DNA from: Planctomycetota bacterium
GTDB taxonomy: Bacteria; Planctomycetota; Phycisphaerae; UBA1845
NCBI GenBank assembly: GCA_016208685.1
Contig: JACQXM010000012.1
Coordinates: forward strand, 1 to 64,000
Direction of reading: 5' to 3'
Length of the DNA stretch: 64,000 nt
Positions 28,854 to 37,040 of this stretch are shown here, in pieces. A program made the position numbers and the translations under genes. How positions within the stretch are numbered: the first letter of the stretch is position 1; the number at the start of each line of letters is the position of its first letter. Below the pieces are notes generated by a model, which was given only the letters and a program-made list of their open reading frames with translations, did no database searches and was not told where the DNA came from.

Positions 28854-29897
28854 ATGACAGAAAGGATCACGACAGTGTACAGATGGGCGAATAGGAGCGT
28901 GATGCAGGCTGCGGTTTTATGTGCACTCACGCACGGAATGGCGACAACCTTGGTCGGAGCCGAGCCGCCGGCTAGAACGGGGTCCGTCGCCGCGGTCGAG
29001 GACGCTTCGGGCCCGCGGCCCGGCCCTAGGGAGTGTCATGATAGGGAGAGCTTCTCTAGGCTCCAGGCGGACATTGAGCAACCGTATGGGTGGCGATCCG
29101 TTGAGGCAGTCAAACAGGCGTGTGGTCAACCGCAGGCGGTCTACCATCAACCCGAGCGCGGAAGCTCGATTTACTATTTCGGACCGCGCAGTCAGGAGTT
29201 TGACGTAGTCCCCAGTCTGGGCCCCGTGATCGTCACGTTCTCCCAATACGACAGGGTTCTGAAGAAGCTGAGATGTAGTGGACCTTCAGTTGATTGCGGA
29301 AGTGAAGCCTACGCCGCCCCATACCGGAAAATAGACTTGGGTATGACGCGCTCCGAAGTCGACAGCATCCTGGGGAGCCCGCAGGGGTGCTTTGCCTTGT
29401 TGCAGCCGCCGGTTGCTCCGGGGCCGGGAATTCCGCACGCGATAGTCTACTACGGGCCGCTTGCGCAGAACCAGGATCCTCGAAGACCCTTGGTACTGGG
29501 TCCAATCCGGGTCCTCGCTGGGTGTGAAATAGACAGGCTTGCGGCGCTGGAGTACTATGGGGACCGTGGGGTTTCCATACAGCAATGGTCCGTCGATGAC
29601 GGAATTCCTGATCTCGTTCCCATCGAGCTCGGGTGGCTGGAGCGCTATAAACTCATTCGAAAAGGCATGCCCCGCAAAGAGGCAGAGGGCATCGTCGGCA
29701 AGCCGACCGCCCTAGGCAGGAGTAGCGTGGGCTACGGACTTCTCGGTGACATTGATGTGCATACCGGTCGTCTTCCGCGTCATCAAGTCGTGATTTCATA
29801 CGATGAGGATTCGATGACCGTTGTCGGAAAAGAGTACGGAGGAGACTTCTATGGGCCCGGGGATCCCGAGTCGAGATGGGCATTCCCACGTGAGTAA
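28854..29897 (+). CDS. Exported protein with three BamE/SmpA-like repeats
   Basis: 347 residues; signal-peptide-like MQAAVLCALTHGMATTLVGA at residues 17-36. Three helix-turn-helix-strand units resemble the SmpA/OmlA (BamE) fold: WRSVEAVKQACGQPQAVYHQ near 80, GMTRSEVDSILGSPQG near 163 and GMPRKEAEGIVGKPTAL near 271, the GMxxxEVxxxLGxP pattern. Each is followed by a strand with aromatic residues (SIYYFGP, AIVYYGPL, VVISYDEDS). BamE is a single-unit lipoprotein of the beta-barrel assembly machine; three units in one soluble protein is not the usual form, so no BAM role is claimed. It shares the AT-richer composition of the two lipoprotein genes before it. Confidence 0.6.
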   Translation: MTERITTVYRWANRSVMQAAVLCALTHGMATTLVGAEPPARTGSVAAVEDASGPRPGPRECHDRESFSRLQADIEQPYGWRSVEAVKQACGQPQAVYHQPERGSSIYYFGPRSQEFDVVPSLGPVIVTFSQYDRVLKKLRCSGPSVDCGSEAYAAPYRKIDLGMTRSEVDSILGSPQGCFALLQPPVAPGPGIPHAIVYYGPLAQNQDPRRPLVLGPIRVLAGCEIDRLAALEYYGDRGVSIQQWSVDDGIPDLVPIELGWLERYKLIRKGMPRKEAEGIVGKPTALGRSSVGYGLLGDIDVHTGRLPRHQVVISYDEDSMTVVGKEYGGDFYGPGDPESRWAFPRE

Positions 29898-29948
29898 TCG
29901 CGTCAGTGTTCCGTGAACCTCGGCCTGGCCGCGCCCGCGACAGGGCGC

Positions 29949-30069
29949 GTGGCACTCGTGGGTGTGCCACTGCTCTTGAGCAGCGGTCGTTCGTGATCGG
30001 TAACTTGGCGGCGAGTCAGTAACCGTTCGGTCCGCGTCCTACGGTATACCACTGATGACACAGCAGTGG
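29949..30069. repeat. Pair of REP-like palindromic elements in inverted orientation
   Basis: Between two convergent genes. Element 1 has GTGGCAC (29949-29955) pairing with GTGCCAC (29964-29970), followed by CTGCTC/GAGCAG (29970-29983). Element 2 has CCACTG (30049-30054) and CAGTGG (30064-30069). Read on the minus strand element 2 starts GTGCCACTGCT, as does element 1 on the plus strand, so the two are inverted copies. No T tract follows, so a terminator role is uncertain. The rest of 29898-30308 shows no gene. Confidence 0.55.
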
Positions 30070-30308
30070 CACAAGGCCGCTCTCGCGAGCGGCGACGGAT
30101 CCGGTCGCCGAGCGCCCGCGTCTCGCGGGGAAAGGCCGAAGGACGTGGTTTTTGAGGCCGCAGGACCAGGTGGCGAAAACGCAACGCGACCTCAGGGGTT
30201 CAGCGTCCAGACGAGTACAAAGGCAGCGGGGAACCGGGCGGTGGTGCGGGCGCGCCGCCCACCCGAACAAAGTCGCCGCTTGATTGGAGCAGGAACTACG
30301 AAGCCCGG

Positions 30309-31550
30309 CTACACCGCCAGCAGCACGCGGGCGGCGCTGCGAAGCTCCTCGACGCGGTGCGTTTGCTCCCAGGTGAAGCCGTCGCCTTCGCGGCCGAAGT
30401 GGCCGTGGCGGGCAGTCTCGAAGTACACCGGCCGGCGGAGGTTCAGGTAATCGATGATCCGCGCCGGCTTGAGGGGGAACAGGTCGCGCACCATGCGCTC
30501 CAGCCGCTGGGGTGAAACCTCACCCGTGCCGAAGGTATCGATGGCGACGCTTACCGGCTCGGCCACGCCGATGGCGTAGGCCAGTTGCACTTCGCACTGC
30601 CGCGCTAACCGGGCGGCGACGATGTTCTTGGCAATGTGCCGCGCCATGTAGGTAGCGGAGCGGTCCACCTTGGTAGGATCCTTGCCGGAGAAGGCGCCGC
30701 CGCCGTGGCGGCCGCGACCTCCGTAGGAATCCACGATGATCTTCCGCCCGGTAAGCCCGCAATCACCGTGCGGACCGCCGATGACGAACCGACCGGTGGG
30801 GTTGATGTGGACGATGATGTCATTCCCGGCGAAGCGCGGGCACTCGCGCTCGAGAACGGGCTGAATCACCTCGTCGCGGATGACGCGCTTGGCCTTGTCG
30901 CTCATTTCGTCGGTTTTCGGGTCGATCACGCCCGCCGTGTGCTGGGTGGACACCACGATGGTGTGCAGGCCCACGGGGGCGGCGCCGTCGTACACCACGG
31001 TGACCTGCGACTTGGCATCCGGACGCAGCCACTCGAGTCGCCCCGACTGCCGCAACTCCGCCAGGCGCTCCACCAGGCGGTGGGCCAGGTAGATGGGAAG
31101 CGGCATCAGGGTGCGCGTTTCGTCACAGGCGAACCCGAACATGAGGCCCTGGTCGCCGGCGCCCTGCTCGGCGTGAGCGCCGCTGCTTTCGGTGACTCCG
31201 CGGCTGATGTCCGGCGATTGTTCATGGATGCGCGAGACAAACTCGCAGGAGCGATAGTCAAAACCGGTGGCGGGGTCGTCGTAGCCGATGCGACGGATGG
31301 TCTCGCGCACCGTCTTCTCCGCGGCGTTGAGAGCCGCCACCGCGGCCGGCGTGTGCGGCGTGACCTCCCCGGCGATCATGACGAAGTTGGTGGTGACGAT
31401 GGATTCCACCGCCACCCGGGCCTGCGGGTCATGGGCGATGATGCTGTCGAGCACGGCGTCGGAGACCTGGTCGGCCACCTTGTCCGGATGGCCCATGGAC
31501 ACCGACTCCGAGGTAAACAGGTGTGTTCCCGAAGACTCCGCAGAATGCAC
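30309..31550 (-). CDS. metK: S-adenosylmethionine synthetase
   Basis: 413 residues. Makes S-adenosylmethionine from methionine and ATP in the cytoplasm. Signature sequences: [20 protein letters not shown] at the N-terminus, [16 protein letters not shown] (the GAGDQG motif), and [19 protein letters not shown] (the GGGAFSGKD motif). The start is GTG at 31550 with TAAGGAGG 7 bases upstream. A good sigma70-type promoter lies about 50 bases further. The predicted leader is too short and shows no recognisable SAM-riboswitch core. Standalone gene; the glycosyltransferase gene upstream is separated by 172 bases. Confidence 0.97.
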   Translation of the reverse strand: MHSAESSGTHLFTSESVSMGHPDKVADQVSDAVLDSIIAHDPQARVAVESIVTTNFVMIAGEVTPHTPAAVAALNAAEKTVRETIRRIGYDDPATGFDYRSCEFVSRIHEQSPDISRGVTESSGAHAEQGAGDQGLMFGFACDETRTLMPLPIYLAHRLVERLAELRQSGRLEWLRPDAKSQVTVVYDGAAPVGLHTIVVSTQHTAGVIDPKTDEMSDKAKRVIRDEVIQPVLERECPRFAGNDIIVHINPTGRFVIGGPHGDCGLTGRKIIVDSYGGRGRHGGGAFSGKDPTKVDRSATYMARHIAKNIVAARLARQCEVQLAYAIGVAEPVSVAIDTFGTGEVSPQRLERMVRDLFPLKPARIIDYLNLRRPVYFETARHGHFGREGDGFTWEQTHRVEELRSAARVLLAV

Positions 31551-31605
31551 GATCCGGCCTCCTTACGCGCTGGAGAAACGTTGGACCCGCCAAACAAGAC
31601 ACGGC

Positions 31606-31634
31606 ATTCTAGGGGGGCGGCGCGGGAATCGCAA
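31606..31634 (-). promoter_or_regulatory. Candidate sigma70-type promoter of metK
   Basis: Minus strand TTGCGA (complement of 31629-31634), a spacer of exactly 17 bases, then TAGAAT (31606-31611). The predicted start of transcription is about 50 bases before the metK GTG. Confidence 0.6.
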
Positions 31635-31722
31635 CCGGCGGGAAATGCGGTCGTTTATCGGGCATGCTGCGGCGGGATCGGCACCCGCCTGCTGCTACCG
31701 CCACGATCGGCACGCGCCGCGG

Positions 31723-32814
31723 CTACCGGGCTCCTGCGGGCCTGGCCGCCGGGCTGCGGTGGCCCGCGCTGAGGAACCGACCGGCCGCGGTGTGGATGCC
31801 AAGGGCTGACACCGCCTTGCCGCGGATCGGCCCGGCGGAACCCGCGCCGGGGTCGGACGGGGCACGGTCGGCGGGGCTGTTGACGGTGCGGGCGAGCAGA
31901 TAGAGCGGCCGGCGCTTCGACTCCGCGTACGTCAGCCCCACGTATTCGCCCACCACGGCCAGTACCGCGAATTGCAGGGCGTGCAGCAGCAGCAGGGCGA
32001 TAATCAGCGACGCCCAGCCGCTGATGACAAACCCGTAGGCGACGTAGCGGTACAGTACGTAGCTCACGCCCAACAGGCAGGCGGCGATGGTCGCGCCGGA
32101 AAGCACCGCGGCCAAGCGCAGCGGGGCGGTCGAGAACGACGTCAGGCCGGCGAGCGCCAGACGAATCAGCCGCGACGGCGAGTAGTTCGTGGCTCCGCGA
32201 CGCCGGGCATCGGCTTCGATGTCGATCTCCGCGCAGCGATAGCCCAGCCAGGGCATCAGGTAGCCCATGTAGCGGTTTCGTTCCGGGCAGCGGCGCAAGG
32301 CCTCGGCGACGTTGGCACTGAAGAGTCGCAGGCAGGCGCGATCGGGCGACACCGCCTGACCGGAAAGCCAGTTGAGGAGTGTAAGCGCGGTGCGGCTCAT
32401 CCAGGCGCGGAGGGGTGGTTGGCGCCGGCGGGTGCGTCGGGCGTAGACCACGTCGAAGCCCTCGCGGTGCTTGTCGACGAGTCGAGGAATGTCCTCCGGC
32501 CGCTCCTGCAAGTCGGAGTCCATCCACACGATCATCTCACCCCGTGCCGCGTCGATTCCGGCGCTGCCGGCGATGTGCTGCCCGAAATTGCGGCTGAGCA
32601 CCAGGACCCGAATCCGCCGATCGGCACGAGCGTACTGCTCGAGCACCTCGGCGCCGCCGTCGTTACTGCCGTCGTCGACGAAGACCAGTTCATACGGCAG
32701 GTCCGTGGGGTTGAGCGTGCGGCGCAAGCGATCCAAGAGCTCGGGGAGGTTGCCGCGCTCGTTGCGGAACGGAAGCACCACGCTCAGGTCCACGCGGTCG
32801 GAGGGGTCGTTCAT
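31723..32814 (-). CDS. GtrB/DPM1-like polyprenyl-phosphate glycosyltransferase (GT2)
   Basis: 363 residues. A GT2 catalytic domain (SVVLPFRNERGNLPELLDRL, FVDDGSNDGG, VLSRNFGQHIAGSAGIDAA, IVWMDSDLQERPEDI with the metal-binding DxD) is followed by two membrane helices (AAVLSGATIAACLLGVSYVL and ASLIIALLLLHALQFAVLA), the topology of GtrB/ArnC-type enzymes that put a sugar onto undecaprenyl phosphate. The last 50 residues are Ala/Pro/Gly-rich tail. It lies 43 bases after the RmlB-like gene on the same strand, so the pair is likely an operon for surface glycan synthesis. Confidence 0.88.
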   Translation of the reverse strand: MNDPSDRVDLSVVLPFRNERGNLPELLDRLRRTLNPTDLPYELVFVDDGSNDGGAEVLEQYARADRRIRVLVLSRNFGQHIAGSAGIDAARGEMIVWMDSDLQERPEDIPRLVDKHREGFDVVYARRTRRRQPPLRAWMSRTALTLLNWLSGQAVSPDRACLRLFSANVAEALRRCPERNRYMGYLMPWLGYRCAEIDIEADARRRGATNYSPSRLIRLALAGLTSFSTAPLRLAAVLSGATIAACLLGVSYVLYRYVAYGFVISGWASLIIALLLLHALQFAVLAVVGEYVGLTYAESKRRPLYLLARTVNSPADRAPSDPGAGSAGPIRGKAVSALGIHTAAGRFLSAGHRSPAARPAGAR

Positions 32815-32857
32815 GGGAGTGTTCCTGCCTTGCGGTGCAGCGGGGCGACGCGCCCTC

Positions 32858-33904
32858 TCAATGCAGCACCACGTGTCCGTCGGCCAGGGTAATGGGCACG
32901 TGCTTCATCCACTCCAGCTTCCGCCACCATGACTCATGGTCGCTGTACCACTCGATGGTCTGGGACAGCCCCATCTCCAGGTCCGTCCGTGCCCGCCAGC
33001 CCAGCAGCCGCTCCGCCTTTTCCGTGGAGCTGACGTGCAGATCCACCTGTCCGGGGCGGTTGTCGATGTGCTCGATGGCGACCTGCGCTCCGCCGAGCTG
33101 CGTCAGGATGCTGTGGCAGACGGTGAGAATATCGGTGGCCACGCCCGTGCCCAGGTTGATCACCTCGCCCAGGACGGCGTCGAGTGGTACCTCGAGCAGG
33201 CGCAGCAGCGCCTCGCAGGTGTCGGACACATAGCACCAGTCACGCGCCGCGGAGCCGTCACCGTGGATGGTGATGGGCAGCCCATCGATGGCGTTGGTAA
33301 TGAAGCGCGGGACGCACTTCTCCAGATGCTGATACGGTCCGTACTGGTTGAAGGGGCGCACGATGACGGCGGGAATGCCGTAGGTCCGCCAGTAGGAATG
33401 GACGAGTCGATCGGCGCCGCACTTGGCGGCGGCGTAGGGGGTGAGCGGCCGGAGCGGGTGTTCCTCGGTCATGGGCTCGGTGACGGCCGTGCCGTAGACC
33501 TCGGAGGTGGAGATGTGCACGAAGCGGCGGATGTGCTTGCGGTGCCGCAGCACCTGATCCGCCACCACCTGCGTCCCCATCACGTCGGTCTCGAAGAACA
33601 CGCGGTTGTCGTAGATGCTCCGCGCCACGTGGGATTCGGCGGCGAAGTGGATGACCGTGTCTACTTTCTCCATCAGGTCGCCCACCAGCGAGGCGTTGCA
33701 CACGTTGCCGTACCAGAAGTGGAAGCGCCGGTGCTCGCGGATGCGCGCCGAGAGGTTCTCCGGGTTGCCGGCGTAGGTCAGGGCGGCGAGCACATGCACG
33801 TCAACATCGGGTTGGCGGCGCATCAGGGCGCGGATGAAGTTCGATCCGATGAAGCCCGCACCGCCGGTGACCAGAATGGATTCCACGCGGATCGTTCCTC
33901 GCAA
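32858..33904 (-). CDS. NAD-dependent epimerase/dehydratase, dTDP-glucose 4,6-dehydratase-like
   Basis: 348 residues, an extended short-chain dehydrogenase. NAD-binding ILVTGGAGFIGSNFIRALM, the RmlB phrase LTYAGNPENL, FAAESHVARSIYDN, active-site region HISTSEVYGT and YAAAK (Tyr and Lys), and the C-terminal RPGQVDLHVSSTEKAERLLG. LTYAGN and AESHVARSI strongly suggest dTDP-glucose 4,6-dehydratase (RmlB), which makes dTDP-4-keto-6-deoxyglucose; no rmlA, rmlC or rmlD is adjacent, and a related UDP-sugar enzyme is possible. Transcribed leftward ahead of the GtrB-like gene. Confidence 0.85.
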   Translation of the reverse strand: MRGTIRVESILVTGGAGFIGSNFIRALMRRQPDVDVHVLAALTYAGNPENLSARIREHRRFHFWYGNVCNASLVGDLMEKVDTVIHFAAESHVARSIYDNRVFFETDVMGTQVVADQVLRHRKHIRRFVHISTSEVYGTAVTEPMTEEHPLRPLTPYAAAKCGADRLVHSYWRTYGIPAVIVRPFNQYGPYQHLEKCVPRFITNAIDGLPITIHGDGSAARDWCYVSDTCEALLRLLEVPLDAVLGEVINLGTGVATDILTVCHSILTQLGGAQVAIEHIDNRPGQVDLHVSSTEKAERLLGWRARTDLEMGLSQTIEWYSDHESWWRKLEWMKHVPITLADGHVVLH

Positions 33905-33953
33905 GTTCCGCTGCCGGCCGCCACGACCTTTCGCCGCGGCGCGTCCTCGGCGC

Positions 33954-33980
33954 AGGATAATCGCTCATGGCGCCTGACAA
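33954..33980 (-). promoter_or_regulatory. Weak candidate promoter of the RmlB-like gene
   Basis: Minus strand TTGTCA (33975-33980) and TATCCT (33954-33959) with a 15-base spacer, about 50 bases before the ATG at 33904. Both hexamers are fair but the spacing is short. Confidence 0.3.
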
Positions 33981-34164
33981 CCGTGTTATCGGCCTGCGGC
34001 GTGGCCGGCTGGATTTATCGGCCGGCGCTCCACGTCGGACCGCGATTCCCAGCTAAAGAGCCGCGGATTACCAGACGAAGCGCAAGACAGCGTCCATGAG
34101 ACGCACGCCGCCGGGAGTTTCTGTCGCGGGCGGCAGGCCGATCCGGGAACGCTTGGCGCTGTGC

Positions 34165-34308
34165 GACGGAACAGCGACACGAGACCAACCAGCGCTGTCG
34201 GACCGAACAGCGCTGTCGGACCGAACAGCGCTGTGGGACAGAACAGCGCCGTGTGACCGAACAGCGCTGTGGGACCGAACAGCGCCCTGGGACAGAACAG
34301 CGCTGTGG
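34165..34308. repeat. 18-bp tandem repeat array with a palindromic core
   Basis: Eight consecutive 18-base units; the best consensus is GACCGAACAGCGCTGTGG. Units from 34183 on are close matches and the first (34165-34182) is degenerate. The core ACAGCGCTGT is its own reverse complement and is perfect in four units (34201, 34219, 34255, 34291). The array lies between the divergent RmlB-like gene and the membrane-protein gene. Because 18 is a multiple of three, a frame stays open through it, which artificially extends the downstream gene. Confidence 0.85.
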
Positions 34309-34328
34309 GACCGGCTTTCCAGCCGGTC
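34309..34328. repeat. Palindrome ending the tandem array
   Basis: GACCGGC, six bases TTTCCA, then GCCGGTC form a perfect 7-bp stem immediately after the last 18-bp unit. The loop and inner stem (GGCTTTCCAGCC) match the palindrome at 49122-49140 (GGGCTTCCAGCCC) closely, so both may belong to one repeat family. Confidence 0.6.
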
Positions 34329-34427
34329 GTCAGGGGCTTCGAGTTGTCACCGACTATCGCATGCCCGCCGGTCGCGATTGAAACCACCACTCATCATGCC
34401 AGGTTGCGCGGTCGGCCCACCGACCTT

Positions 34428-35789
34428 GTGGCGCCGCGTACTGTGTTGGCCGGAACCTTCCTCGCGTTGCTGCTCGCGTACGCGTACACCACCGCGCGCT
34501 ACGGCCACGCCGCCAGCACCGCCGACGCGCACTTGTACTACCTCCACGCGCGGTCCTGGTACTTCGATCGCGACTGCGACTACACCAACGACCTTCGCGC
34601 CGATCCCACGTTCCGCGCTCGCGACTATTATCTCGCGCCGCGATCCACCACCGGGCGCGCGGTCAACATCTTTCCTTGCGGCTGGTCGATCATCGCGCTG
34701 CCGTTCGTGGCCCTGGCCGACGGTTTCACGCTAGCGCACAACACCGTCCTGAGCGCCGCGCTTCCGCGGGATGGATTCAGCTTCTATTACCGGGTGGTCG
34801 TCCCGTTCGGGCATGTTTGCCTGGGAATCGCCGGCCTGTATGCCGCTTACGCGCTGACGGCGCGGTACTTCTCGCGGACTCTTGCCGCCTGGGCCGTGTT
34901 GCTGGTCTGTGCCGGCACCAACGTCAGCTACTTCATCGCCGTGGATCCGACGATGGCCCACGCCGCGAGCATGGGATGCGTCAGCGTGACGATCTGGCTC
35001 GCTGACACCATTCGACGCCAGGGCTGGACGCTGGGCCGATCAGCGACGCTGGGACTGGCCGCCGGGCTGATGCTCGCGGTTCGTTTTCAGGATGTAGCAT
35101 GGCTCGTCACGCCCCTGGTGCTACTCGTGCCGATGCCGAGGCGCGGGGGGCACGGCGGCGCCCGAGGAGGTGAGGACGGCCCGGCGCATGACACCGCGGT
35201 CGCCCTGCCGGTCCGGCAACGACTTCGCGGCGCCGGGTCCGCCGTGCTCGGCCCGGCGGTAGCCATACTCCTGGCGGCGGCCTGCCTGGTCCCGCAGGTG
35301 CTTGTGAACCTGCAAAACACCGGGCTGCCGGGGGGACACCTGGGAGCGCTATCGCCGGCCTGGTTGCATCCGCACCTGATTCGTGACTTTTTTGACGCCC
35401 GCGGTGGGCTTTTCGTGCTCTTTCCTCTCACGGCCGCGTGTGCAGCGGGCGTGTTGGCGTTCACGGCCGCGCAACGCGACCGGTTCGCCGGCGCCCTGAC
35501 CTTGGGTCTTGTGGCGTGCGTCTACCTGAACGCCTGTGGCGCGGAGGGGGCCTCGCGGCGATTCACTTGCTGCCTTGTGAGTTTCGTCCTGGGCCTGGCC
35601 ACCGTGCTGTACTGGGCCCGGCTCCGCCGCGCACGGGCAATCTTCGTTGCCGCAATGGTTTCCGTGGCGGTCGCGAGGAATATCACACTTAACGTGTTGG
35701 TGGATCGCGGCGTTGTGGACCGTTACGCGTTCACCTCCGTCCCGGATGCGCCGCAGGCGGTCCTGGGCCGCCTCGCGGGGGGAGGGTAG
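34428..35789 (+). CDS. Polytopic membrane protein, possible GT-C-type glycosyltransferase
   Basis: About 453 residues from GTG 34428. The frame runs back to 34269, but that stretch is translated tandem repeat, so the later start before the first helix (TVLAGTFLALLLAYAY) is preferred. About ten hydrophobic segments, with a periplasm-facing loop after the first containing STADAHLYYLHARSWYFDRD, acidic as in GT-C enzymes. No catalytic signature is diagnostic, so the enzyme class is inferred from topology and from the neighbouring glycan genes. No ribosome-binding site is evident. Confidence 0.6.
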   Translation: MAPRTVLAGTFLALLLAYAYTTARYGHAASTADAHLYYLHARSWYFDRDCDYTNDLRADPTFRARDYYLAPRSTTGRAVNIFPCGWSIIALPFVALADGFTLAHNTVLSAALPRDGFSFYYRVVVPFGHVCLGIAGLYAAYALTARYFSRTLAAWAVLLVCAGTNVSYFIAVDPTMAHAASMGCVSVTIWLADTIRRQGWTLGRSATLGLAAGLMLAVRFQDVAWLVTPLVLLVPMPRRGGHGGARGGEDGPAHDTAVALPVRQRLRGAGSAVLGPAVAILLAAACLVPQVLVNLQNTGLPGGHLGALSPAWLHPHLIRDFFDARGGLFVLFPLTAACAAGVLAFTAAQRDRFAGALTLGLVACVYLNACGAEGASRRFTCCLVSFVLGLATVLYWARLRRARAIFVAAMVSVAVARNITLNVLVDRGVVDRYAFTSVPDAPQAVLGRLAGGG

Positions 35790-35931
35790 GCGCGCCTCCG
35801 GCGGAGTGCCGGTCGCGGGTTTGGTGCGGTTGCAGCGGGGAATTCGACCGCCGTTCGGAGCCTGCCGACAGAACTGCAGGGGCCCCCGATAATCTTCCAC
35901 GGTCGGGCTGGAATCACCGGTTTGGGGGTCC

Positions 35932-35937
35932 TATACT
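35932..35937 (+). promoter_or_regulatory. Isolated -10 element upstream of the FHA gene
   Basis: TATACT stands out in GC-rich sequence, 100 bases before the TTG start at 36032. No good -35 lies 16-18 bases upstream, so the promoter call is weak. Confidence 0.28.
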
Positions 35938-36031
35938 GTGGCGGGGTTTGCCGTGCAGCGTCCGTCAGCCTTGGTCCGATCTCGGATGGCGCCGCCGCAC
36001 AGGAAGCGTCTGGACAGCAGGGGATCGCTCG

Positions 36032-36913
36032 TTGGCCAGTCAGTCCGTTCAACCTGAGGCGCCACCACTGGTGGGGGCGTCCGCGCCGCGTCTGCGGCTT
36101 TCGGTGCAGGCGGGGTCACACAGCGGGGAGGCGATCGCGTGCCACCGCGTGGTCACCACCCTGGGATCGCGGAACGGTTGCAAGGTGGTGCTGCGACATC
36201 CCACGGTCTCGCCGGTACACGCCGCCATCGTCAACACCGGCTCGGAGATTCTCGCCGTCGATCTGGTGACACAAAATGGCACTCGGCTCAACGGCCTGAA
36301 GATGGAGCACGAGCGGCTCAGCGACGGCGACCTGCTGGAGATCCATCCCTGGGAATTCCGCGTGGACATCGTGCCGCCACTGCACGGCGACGACGGCCAG
36401 GTGCATCTGTTCGGCCTGGAGCCGCCGCCCAACGTGGTGGGTCTGGAGCATCTGGGAACGGGGAAGGTGCTGCAACCCAACCGCGAGATCTGCATCATCG
36501 GGCGGCGTGCCGGCTGCGACGTGACGCTCGAGGATGACCGCGTTTCCCGCGCCCATGCCCTGATGATCAACTACATGGGCTACCCCGCGCTCTTCGACCT
36601 GCAAAGTTGCTACGGCACGTTTGTCGACGACCAGCGCGTCGGCTTCCACCTCCTCAAGGACGGTGAAGTGCTGGGCTTCGGTGACACCCGGTTCCGCGTG
36701 CACTTCGTGGGTTCCGGCGTCGTTGAGGGCGCCGCGCCTCGCCGCGCCGCCGAACCGAAGGACGCGGCGAAGAACAACGGTTCCCATAAGGTCAACGGGA
36801 CCAACGGTGTCGCCGCGCCGGCCGGTCCGGACCTGATCAACATCGAGGCCGTCGATCGCGCCCAGCGCTGGGACATCGCCGAGAGCCTGGAGAAGGTCTC
36901 CCGTCGGCGCTGA
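36032..36913 (+). CDS. Protein with two FHA domains
   Basis: 293 residues from TTG 36032 (GTG 35948 also in frame). FHA domain 1, residues about 19-105, has TTLGSRNGCKVVL, SPVHAAI and TQNGTRLNG, the phosphothreonine-binding loop residues. FHA domain 2, about 137-228, has IIGRRAGCDVTLEDDRVSRA with SRxH and then CYGTFVDDQRV, in which the usual Asn of NGT is replaced, so binding may be altered. The last 60 residues are Lys/Asn/Ala-rich linker ending ESLEKVSRRR. No kinase is adjacent. The role would be phosphoprotein recognition in the cytoplasm; no signal peptide or helix is seen. Confidence 0.85.
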   Translation: MASQSVQPEAPPLVGASAPRLRLSVQAGSHSGEAIACHRVVTTLGSRNGCKVVLRHPTVSPVHAAIVNTGSEILAVDLVTQNGTRLNGLKMEHERLSDGDLLEIHPWEFRVDIVPPLHGDDGQVHLFGLEPPPNVVGLEHLGTGKVLQPNREICIIGRRAGCDVTLEDDRVSRAHALMINYMGYPALFDLQSCYGTFVDDQRVGFHLLKDGEVLGFGDTRFRVHFVGSGVVEGAAPRRAAEPKDAAKNNGSHKVNGTNGVAAPAGPDLINIEAVDRAQRWDIAESLEKVSRRR

Positions 36914-37040
36914 TGGCCTCGGCGCGGTTTGGATCCTGTCAAAGAGAGCGGCTCCTCGACGAAGCGGGAGATGCGTGGCCGCTGCCGCCACGAAAGCGGC
37001 GACGTGATTGTCGAACCCACCCCCGTGGCCGGCCGGCGTC

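Noticed and set aside
31551..31611. SAM riboswitch before metK
   Set aside because: The predicted leader is only about 50 bases and shows none of the conserved SAM riboswitch core segments.
34183..34308. Possible CRISPR array
   Set aside because: Units are 18 bp and directly adjacent, with no unique spacers and no cas genes.
34269..34427. Repeat-encoded N-terminal extension of the membrane protein
   Set aside because: It consists of translated 18-bp repeats and a palindrome; a later GTG directly before the first helix is more plausible.
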